Shown here: positions 8,133-14,000 of the stretch, in pieces | Layout of the letters: every line of letters starts with the position of its first letter | How positions within the stretch are numbered: the stretch's first letter is position 1 | Assembly (NCBI GenBank): GCA_036501535.1 | Contig: DASYAE010000156.1 | Span: 1 to 15,687 of the forward strand | Direction: 5' to 3' | DNA: 15,687 nucleotides | From: DASYAE01 sp036501535 | GTDB taxonomy: Bacteria; Actinomycetota; Actinomycetes; Streptomycetales; Catenulisporaceae | Notes under the pieces: model-generated | Seen by the model: only the letters and a program-made list of their open reading frames with translations | The model's database searches: none | What the model was told of the DNA's origin: nothing | Program-made: the position numbers and the translations under genes

Positions 8133-8657
8133 TCAGAGACCGGTCGAGCCGTCGATGGCCTCGCGGATCAGGTCGGCGTGCCCGTTGTGCCGCGCATACT
8201 CCTCCACGAGGTGCTGCCACATCCAGCGCACCGAGATGGGCTTCTCGCGGAAGGTGAAGGTCTCGTCCAGGTTCACGCCGTCGAGCGCGGCGTCGACGGC
8301 CTGGCACTCGGCCCGGTAGCGCTCGAAGTCCGCCTCGGCGCCGGCCGGGTCGGCCTCCGCGAAGTCCGCGCTCGGGGCATCGGAGCGGTAGTAGAGGTCA
8401 GGTATCTGCTCACCCCGGCAGGTCTGCCTGACCCACCCGCGCTCGGTGTCGCTCATGTGCCGGACCAGCCCGAGCAGCGAGAGGTTCGACGGCGGCACGG
8501 CGCGCGTGGCCAGCCGGGCGGCGTCCAGCCCCGCACATTTGCGCAGCAGGGTGGCCCGGTGCCAGTCGAGCCAGTCGCGCAGCATTTCCCGCTCGGAGGC
8601 GTCGCGGGGCTCCGGATACCTATCGGAACGCTCGACGTCAGGTGCGATCCAGGTCAC
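8133..8657 (-). CDS. DUF664 / DinB-superfamily protein (putative thiol-transferase-like fold)
   Basis: A four-helix-bundle protein of the DinB/YfiT-like metalloenzyme group, of which some actinobacterial members are mycothiol-dependent transferases; the substrate of this one is unknown. The 174 residues start at a GTG (8657), giving MTWIAPDVERSDRY, similar to how family members start. Typical stretches are HRATLLRKCAGLDAARLA, LSLLGLVRHMSDTERGW (His67) and the C-terminal WQHLVEEYARHNGHADLIRE with His149, His157 and His160, likely metal ligands; the IDGSTG ending is also typical. It is convergent with dinG, with 48 bp between the stops, and is followed on the same strand from lexA by 136 bp. 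No strong ribosome binding site was seen. Family is confident, function is not. Confidence 0.88.
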   Translation of the reverse strand: MTWIAPDVERSDRYPEPRDASEREMLRDWLDWHRATLLRKCAGLDAARLATRAVPPSNLSLLGLVRHMSDTERGWVRQTCRGEQIPDLYYRSDAPSADFAEADPAGAEADFERYRAECQAVDAALDGVNLDETFTFREKPISVRWMWQHLVEEYARHNGHADLIREAIDGSTGL

Positions 8658-8793
8658 TGCGGCAGTCTATGCAGGGCTTCGATCAGCGGCCAGAAGCAAA
8701 GCCTGCGCTCAGCTTTTGAACCACCGCGCGTCCCGGCCGGCCGCCGCACAGCGACCGGCTCGGAACCGCTCGATCCGCGGACCGTCCGTTTCC

Positions 8794-9810
8794 TCACAGC
8801 CGCCGCAGGACCGTGACCACCCGGCCCAGGATCGACGCCTCGTCGCCCGGAATCGGGTCGTACGCCGGGTTGCGCGGCATCAGCCACACATGCCGCCCGC
8901 TCGGCGTCTCCTGCAGCTTGAGCTGCTTGACCGTCGCCTCGCCGTCGATCATCGCCGCCACGATCTCGCCCGACTCGGCCGTCGGCTGCTGCCGGACCAC
9001 CACCGTGTCGCCGTTGCAGATCGCCGCGTCCACCATCGAGTCCCCGACCACGGTCAGCGCGAACAGCGTGCCGTCGCCGACCAGGTCGCGCGGCAGCGGG
9101 ATGAGCTCCTCGATCTCCTCCTGGGCCAGTATCGGCCCGCCCGCCGCGATCCGGCCGACCAGCGGCACGTACTCGGTCTCGCCCACCGGCCCCGGGAACC
9201 GCAGCACCTGGGCCAGCTCGGCCTGCGCCGGATCCTCGTCCTCGCCCGGGAAGTAGTCGTCCTCCTCGAGCCCCGCCGCCGCGCCCGTGCCGCCGTGCTG
9301 ATCCCAGGCGCCGGCCGCGCCCGCGCCGGGCGCCGCCCCCGGATACTGGCTCTGCGCCTGGGCCATCCGCGCCCGCCACGCCTGCGTCGGGTCGCTCGGG
9401 CCGCGCACGATGTAGGCCCGCGGCCGGTTCGGGTCCCGCCGGATGAAGCCCTTGTTCTCCAGCACGACCAGCTGGTGCCGCACAGAGGAGGTGGACTGGA
9501 GCCCGACCGCCTCGCCGATCTCCCGCATCGACGGCGGGTAGCCGCGCCGGTCGATCGAGTCCTGAATCACCTCGAGCACCCGGCACTGGCGGTCCGTCAG
9601 GCGCAGCGCCAGCGGTACCTTCGTGGTCTCAGACGCCGCCTTGTGCGCGGCCCGCTTCGCCTTGAACCGGTCCGCCGCCCCGTCCATGGCGCTCGCCTCC
9701 TGCGCGGTCAGCTCCCGAGCCGGGGCGCGACCCCCGCGCCCGCGCTGCTTGACCACGGCGGATTTCTTGGCCACCGCTCCGCCCGCGCCGCTGCCGCCTC
9801 GTCCGGCCAT
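8794..9810 (-). CDS. lexA: LexA repressor, SOS regulon, with extended N-terminus and hinge
   Basis: Transcriptional repressor of DNA-damage genes; RecA filaments trigger its self-cleavage. The winged-helix DNA-binding domain spans about residues 70-136 (LTDRQCRVLEVI through RAYIVRG, with SMREIGEAVGLQSTSSVRHQ as the recognition part). The peptidase domain has the cleavage bond Ala223-Gly224 in VGRIAAGGPIL, Ser258 in GDSMVDAAI and Lys295 in EATVKQLK, all intact. Length is 338 residues, against about 230-260 for usual actinobacterial LexA: about 65 basic Gly/Ala/Arg residues precede the HTH and about 60 Gly/Ala then acidic residues (LEEDDYFPGEDED near 181-193) fill the hinge. The ATG at 9810 is supported by GAAGGGA (9827-9821 on the minus strand) 10 bases upstream. 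LexA-box-like sites 106-173 bp upstream suggest autoregulation. Confidence 0.96.
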   Translation of the reverse strand: MAGRGGSGAGGAVAKKSAVVKQRGRGGRAPARELTAQEASAMDGAADRFKAKRAAHKAASETTKVPLALRLTDRQCRVLEVIQDSIDRRGYPPSMREIGEAVGLQSTSSVRHQLVVLENKGFIRRDPNRPRAYIVRGPSDPTQAWRARMAQAQSQYPGAAPGAGAAGAWDQHGGTGAAAGLEEDDYFPGEDEDPAQAELAQVLRFPGPVGETEYVPLVGRIAAGGPILAQEEIEELIPLPRDLVGDGTLFALTVVGDSMVDAAICNGDTVVVRQQPTAESGEIVAAMIDGEATVKQLKLQETPSGRHVWLMPRNPAYDPIPGDEASILGRVVTVLRRL

Positions 9811-9915
9811 GATCCACGTTTCCCTTCACATCGCCGTCGTGCCGAAGGGGACCGGTGAACACCGTGTCGCTTTTTCCTTCGCCGGTACCACCGTAGCCGA
9901 ATAGGAGGCCTGATG

Positions 9916-9931
9916 CCCAACACTTGTTCGA
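9916..9931 (-). promoter_or_regulatory. SOS box (LexA operator), best of three
   Basis: On the minus strand this reads TCGAACAAGTGTTGGG. The left half is perfect and the N4 and GTT agree with the actinobacterial consensus TCGAAC-RNRY-GTTYGA; two positions differ. It sits just upstream of a possible lexA -10 (9895-9890), where bound LexA would block lexA transcription. Confidence 0.65.
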
Positions 9932-9947
9932 TCCGGCCGATCGAACA
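9925..9947. repeat. Perfect 9-bp inverted repeat made of inner SOS half-sites
   Basis: TGTTCGATC and GATCGAACA flank a CGGCC spacer with no mismatch. It uses the right half of SOS site 1 and the left half of site 2, so the half-sites point away from each other, opposite to a normal LexA box. It could be an operator for another dimeric regulator, or a spacer arrangement letting two LexA dimers interact. Confidence 0.7.
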
Positions 9948-9956
9948 CCAGTCCGC
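9941..9956 (+). promoter_or_regulatory. Degenerate SOS-box-like site
   Basis: TCGAACACCAGTCCGC has a perfect left half TCGAACAC and a decayed right half (four mismatches to the consensus). It lies 25 bp from the first site and could be a weaker LexA site. Confidence 0.4.
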
Positions 9957-9967
9957 CCGGACCGCCG

Positions 9968-9983
9968 ATGCTCGCATGTTCGA
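9968..9983 (-). promoter_or_regulatory. Degenerate SOS-box-like site
   Basis: On the minus strand TCGAACATGCGAGCAT: a perfect TCGAAC-RNRY half (CATGTTCGA on the plus strand) with a decayed second half (four mismatches). It is 27 bp from the second site. Confidence 0.35.
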
Positions 9984-10057
9984 CCCGGCTGCGTCAGGGA
10001 CATATTGCCGTTCAACCGGCCGTAACTGGGCGTTTTCGCCGGGAAATTCATCCGGTC

Positions 10058-10079
10058 GAAGGAATTTGCGGATTCCTTC
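10058..10079. repeat. Perfect 8-bp inverted repeat, 6-base loop
   Basis: GAAGGAAT and ATTCCTTC are separated by TTGCGG, and the arms are unusually A/T-rich for this genome. On the plus strand it is followed by TTGTCC, with only a short T pair, so it is a poor intrinsic terminator. It could be an operator or the end of a short untranslated RNA; no function can be assigned. Confidence 0.65.
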
Positions 10080-10186
10080 TTGTCCGCCCGCCCCGGCGGT
10101 GATTTCCGGCGCCCGGCCGACCAGCGGCGATCGCCGACCGTAGCGGCCCGTCGCCGCGCGCCGTCCCTCGACCGGCCCACGGCGGC

Positions 10187-10216
10187 TTGCGCCGACCCGG
10201 CCGGGCGGACTAACGT
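10187..10216 (+). promoter_or_regulatory. Candidate promoter of nrdR-nrdJ
   Basis: TTGCGC (10187-10192) and TAACGT (10211-10216) are separated by 18 bp; the -10 fits TANNNT while the -35 matches only TTG. Transcription would start near 10223, inside the first NrdR box, which is the expected position for repression. Confidence 0.4.
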
Positions 10217-10217
10217 A

Positions 10218-10233
10218 CCCCTATATCTAGTGG
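10218..10233 (+). promoter_or_regulatory. NrdR box 1
   Basis: CCCCTATATCTAGTGG. The core CTATATCTAG (10221-10230) matches the NrdR consensus core CWATATATWG in 9 of 10 positions; the outer three bases on each side are weaker. It lies about 165 bp before nrdR and next to the candidate promoter, consistent with autoregulation of the nrdR-nrdJ operon. Confidence 0.75.
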
Positions 10234-10248
10234 TGATCGCTCCAGAGA

Positions 10249-10264
10249 CTTCTAGCAGTTGTGG
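10249..10264 (+). promoter_or_regulatory. NrdR box 2 (degenerate)
   Basis: The core CTAGCAGTTG (10252-10261) keeps C-T-A and T-T-G of the consensus. It starts exactly 31 bp after the core of box 1, the usual phasing of tandem NrdR boxes (about three helical turns), which is the main reason for accepting a poorly conserved site. Confidence 0.5.
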
Positions 10265-10382
10265 TTCGGTGCTCTTCCAGGTCAGCTCGTTATGCACAGG
10301 CGCCGTCCACAGCCGACCGGGTGAACTTGGCGTGGTACACGCAGAGTAACCGCCAATAGCCGTCCATCACCGAGCGGCGATG

Positions 10383-10391
10383 AGAAGGAGG
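10383..10391 (+). promoter_or_regulatory. Strong Shine-Dalgarno sequence fixing the nrdR GTG start
   Basis: AGAAGGAGG followed by 6 bases and GTG. It is the most complete ribosome binding site noted in the window and excludes the upstream ATG at 10380. Confidence 0.85.
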
Positions 10392-10397
10392 TCCGCC

Positions 10398-10856
10398 GTG
10401 CACTGCCCGTTCTGCCGGCACACCGACTCCAAGGTCATCGACTCGCGGACCACCGAGGACGGCACCGCCATCCGCCGGCGCCGCTCGTGCCCCGAGTGCA
10501 ACCGCCGGTTCACCACGATCGAGACGGCCGCCCTGCTGGTGGTGAAGCGGTCCGGGGTCACCGAGCCGTTCAGCCGCTCGAAAATTGTCAGCGGCTTGCG
10601 CAAGGCTTGTCAGGGACGTCCGGTCACCGAGGACCAGCTGGCACAGCTGGCCCAGCGGGTCGAGGAGTCGGTCCGGGCCAAGGGCTGCGCGGAGCTGCCC
10701 AGCCACGAGGTCGGGCTGGAGATACTCGGCCCGCTGCGCGACCTCGACCCGGTCGCCTACCTGCGGTTCGCGTCCGTCTACAAGGGCTTCGACTCGGTCG
10801 AGGACTTCGCGGCGGAGATCGCGACGCTGCGGCCCGCGGCGCCCGCGACGACATAG
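10398..10856 (+). CDS. nrdR: Transcriptional repressor NrdR (ribonucleotide reductase regulator)
   Basis: Zinc-ribbon and ATP-cone repressor that binds ATP/dATP and shuts down ribonucleotide reductase operons. The start is GTG 10398: it gives the canonical MHCPFC opening and stands 6 bases after a near-perfect Shine-Dalgarno sequence, AGAAGGAGG (10383-10391). The ATG at 10380 would lie before that site and is rejected. The 152 residues match the family length. Zinc ligands are Cys3, Cys6, Cys31 and Cys34, with SKVIDSR at 11-17 and RRRRSCPECNRRFTT at 26-40 forming the DNA-binding part; the ATP-cone starts near VVKRSG (48-53) and includes FSRSKIVSGLRKAC, with VAYLRFASVYKGF closing it. It is followed by nrdJ, the arrangement known for the nrdRJ operon of Streptomyces, and its own promoter carries NrdR boxes. 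Confidence 0.97.
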   Translation: MHCPFCRHTDSKVIDSRTTEDGTAIRRRRSCPECNRRFTTIETAALLVVKRSGVTEPFSRSKIVSGLRKACQGRPVTEDQLAQLAQRVEESVRAKGCAELPSHEVGLEILGPLRDLDPVAYLRFASVYKGFDSVEDFAAEIATLRPAAPATT

Positions 10857-10874
10857 CCGGCCCTCTGCGGCCGG
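10857..10874 (+). terminator. Hairpin directly after the nrdR stop (attenuator or processing site)
   Basis: CCGGCC, loop CTCTGC, GGCCGG: a perfect 6-bp G/C stem starting at the base after the TAG. No T run follows (GAAAGG), so it may only partly terminate, lowering nrdJ relative to nrdR, or protect the upstream mRNA. Confidence 0.4.
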
Positions 10875-10901
10875 AAAGGCGGCGCCCGCCGCGTCGCCCG
10901 A

Positions 10902-10974
10902 CCGCATAGCCGCATAGAGGCGCGACATACGGAAACGTGTGTCCGATGCATGAAAAAAGACGGTGCATGAAAAA
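10902..10974 (+). repeat. Short direct repeats in the nrdR-nrdJ gap
   Basis: Two tandem copies of CCGCATAG (10902-10909, 10910-10917) and two copies of TGCATGAAAAA (10947-10957, 10964-10974) with a 17-bp period. The A-runs stand out in GC-rich DNA. The 211-bp gap shows no recognisable cobalamin riboswitch. A TAAAGT (11034-11039) could be a weak internal -10. Confidence 0.5.
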
Positions 10975-11067
10975 GAAGCCGGACCTCCAGCTCTCACCGC
11001 GGTGGGGAAGCCGCAACGGGCCGGAGACGTTCATAAAGTACGAGGATGGATGGGAAGTGACGCTCCT

Positions 11068-14000
11068 ATGACGGAGACCATCAGCGGATCGGCGCGTAAA
11101 GCGGCGCATGCCGGCGGCCCGCACCCCCAGGGCAAGCAGCCCGGTGCGGGCGGCGGCGCGAGGCAGGCCGGTGCGCCGACCCGCGGCGGTCTGAAGATCG
11201 GGCGGATCTTCACCAAGCCGGGCGTCCACCCCTACGACGAGGTCGAGTGGGAGCGCCGCGACGTCGTCATGACCAACTGGCGGGACGGGTCGGTCAACTT
11301 CGAGCAGTTGGGCGTCGAGTTCCCAGCCTTCTGGTCCGCCAACGCCGCCAACATCGTCACCACCAAGTACTTCCGCGGCGCCCAGGGCACCGACCAGCGC
11401 GAGTGGTCGCTCAAGCAGGTCGTCGACCGGGTGGTGAAGACCTACCGCAAGGCCGGCGAGGAGTTCGGCTACTTCGCCGGCCCCGAGGACGCGGAGGTCT
11501 TCGAGCACGAACTCACCCACGCCCTGGTGCACCAGGTCTTCTCGTTCAACTCCCCGGTCTGGTTCAACGTCGGCACGCAGAGCGTGCAGCAGGTGTCGGC
11601 CTGTTTCATTCTAGCTGTTGACGACACCATGGACTCGATCCTGAACTGGTACCGCGAGGAGGGCCTGATCTTCAAGGGCGGCTCCGGGGCGGGCCTGAAC
11701 CTCTCCCGCATCCGCTCCTCGCGCGAACTGCTCTCCTCCGGCGGCAACGCCTCCGGCCCGGTTTCCTTCATGCGCGGCGCGGACGCCTCGGCCGGGACCA
11801 TCAAGTCCGGCGGCGCCACCCGCCGCGCCGCCAAGATGGTGGTGCTGGACGTCGACCACCCGGACGTGCGCGAGTTCGTCTGGACCAAGGCGCGCGAAGA
11901 GGACAAGATCCGGGTGCTGCGCGACGCCGGGTTCGACATGGACCTCGGCGGCGCCGACATCACCTCGGTTCAGTATCAGAACGCGAACAACTCGGTGCGG
12001 GTCAACGACGCCTTCATGCAGGCGGTCGAGGAGGGCAAGGCCTTCGACCTGCTGGCCCGCGGCGACAACTCGGTGATCGACACGATCGACGCCAAGGACC
12101 TGTTCCGGCAGATGGCCCAGGCCGCGTGGGAGTGCGCCGACCCGGGCATCCAGTACGACGGCACCATCAACGCCTGGCACACGAACCCGAACACGGGCCG
12201 GATCAGCGCATCCAACCCGTGCTTCCCGGCGGACCAGAAGGTCGTCACGGACAAGGGTCTGATCCCGATCGGCGACCTGGTGCGGCGTGCTGCGGACGGG
12301 GAGTCGTTCGCCGTCTACACCAATGACCTGACCTCCGAGTCGGAGCCGGCTGCCCGCATCGTCGCCACGTCGCCGGTGCGGTACATGGTGACCGGCACCA
12401 AGGAGATCCTCAAGCTGCGCTTCTCGGACGGCTCCGAACTGCGATGCACGCCCAACCACCGGCTGTGGACGGCGAACCGGGGATGGGTGCGTGCCGAGGA
12501 GCTGACCGACCAGGACCGCGTCGTCCGGTCGTTCCACCACGCGGCGCGCTCGGCCGCGTCCTGGCAGCTGCCCGAGGTGGCATTCGAGGCCGCCGCGCAG
12601 GTTCGCTCCGACGGCGCTGTCGTGCTTCCGGAGAAGTGGGACGAGGAGCTCGCGCACTACCTCGGATGGCTTGTCGGCGACGGATGTCTCACCGATTCGG
12701 CTGCAGTCACCGTGTACGGCAGCGAGACGGAGCAGACCGAGATCATGCCGAGGCACAAGGCTCTGCTTGACCGGCTGGTCGGCTACGACCTGAAGCCAAG
12801 TCTCCAGAAGAACGGGACGTATCAGCTCCGGGCGTGCCGCGCGGGTGTGAGGGCGTTCTTCGGGGCGCTCGGCATCTCCAGCGGCCGGTCACCCGACAAG
12901 CGACTGCCCCGGACAGTTTTCGAGGCACCGGAAGAAGCGCTCACGGCGTTCCTGCGCGGCCTGTTCGACGCGGACGGCTGTGTCGTGAACCAGGTGGTCA
13001 AGGGCACCCGCTACGTCGGCCTCGGCAGCAGGTCGGCCGGGATGCTGCGCGAGGTGCAGGAGGTCCTCGCCTCTCTCGGTATCGCCAGCCGCGTCTACAA
13101 GACCGGGCAGAAGACGGACAGCTTCACGTACGAGCGCAAGGACGGCACGGTCGTCAGCTACTCGTCCGACAGCCCCAGCTACGACCTGCGCATCTCGGGT
13201 CGCTCCATCAGGGACTTCGCCGCCCGGATCGGATTCGGCCACCCGGAGAAGGCCGCGAAGCTCGGCGCCCTGCTGCAGAACCACGCGTTCTACGACAAGG
13301 ACGAGTCGGTCACGCTCAGCAGCCGGGAGAGCGACGGGTTCGAGACCACGTACAACCTCACCGAGCCGCGCAACCACTCGTACATCGTCAGTGGTGTGAC
13401 AGTGGCGAACTGCTCGGAGTACATGTCCCTCGACAACTCCTCGTGCAACCTGGCCTCGCTGAACCTGATGAAGTTCCTGCGGGACGCCGACGCGGCCGGC
13501 CAGGAGACCGCGCAGGAGACGGCAGGGGCCGGCCGGCCCTCCTTCGACACCGAGACCTTCGCCAAGATGGTCGAGCTGGTCATCACCGCGATGGACATCT
13601 CGATCTCGTTCGCCGACTTCCCGACCGAGCCGATCACCAAGACCACCCGCGACTTCCGCCAGCTCGGCATCGGCTACGCCAACCTCGGCGCCCTGCTGAT
13701 GGCCACCGGCCACGCCTACGACTCGGACGGCGGTCGGGCCATCGCCGCGGCGGTCACGGCCTTGATGAGCGGCACCGCGTACAAGCGCTCCGCCGAACTG
13801 GCCGCCGTCGTGGGCCCCTACGCCGGCTACGCGGCCAACGCCGAGCCGCACACCGCGGTGATGCGCAAGCACGCCGCCGCGACCGACGCGATCGAGGCCC
13901 TGGAGCCCTTCGACGCCGAGATCAAGACCGCGGCGCAGGCCGCATGGACCGCAGGCATCGAGACCGGCCTGCGCAACGGCTGGCGTAATGCCCAGGCGAG

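Larger units (their letters stand above)
9811..10397. other. 587-bp divergent lexA / nrdR intergenic regulatory region
   Basis: No gene is supported here; the open frames crossing it have no family resemblance. From left to right it holds the lexA leader (9811-9890), a possible lexA -10 (TACGGT, minus strand, 9895-9890), three SOS-box-like sites (9916-9983), an A/T-richer stretch with a perfect hairpin (10058-10079), a plausible nrdR promoter (10187-10216), two NrdR boxes (10218-10264) and a nrdR leader of about 175 nt. In that leader TTGGCG (10327-10332) can pair with CGCCAA (10351-10356), or GCGTG (10330-10334) with CACGC (10338-10342); these two foldings exclude each other. Confidence 0.6.

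Noticed and set aside
9629..10297. Minus-strand open frame running through the lexA-nrdR intergenic region
   Set aside because: It crosses the SOS-box cluster, has no family resemblance or ribosome binding site and partly shadows lexA in another frame.
10857..11067. Cobalamin riboswitch before nrdJ
   Set aside because: I looked for a B12-box-like conserved core (AGCCAGGAGACC-type) and did not find it in this gap or in the nrdR leader; a covariance-model search would settle it.
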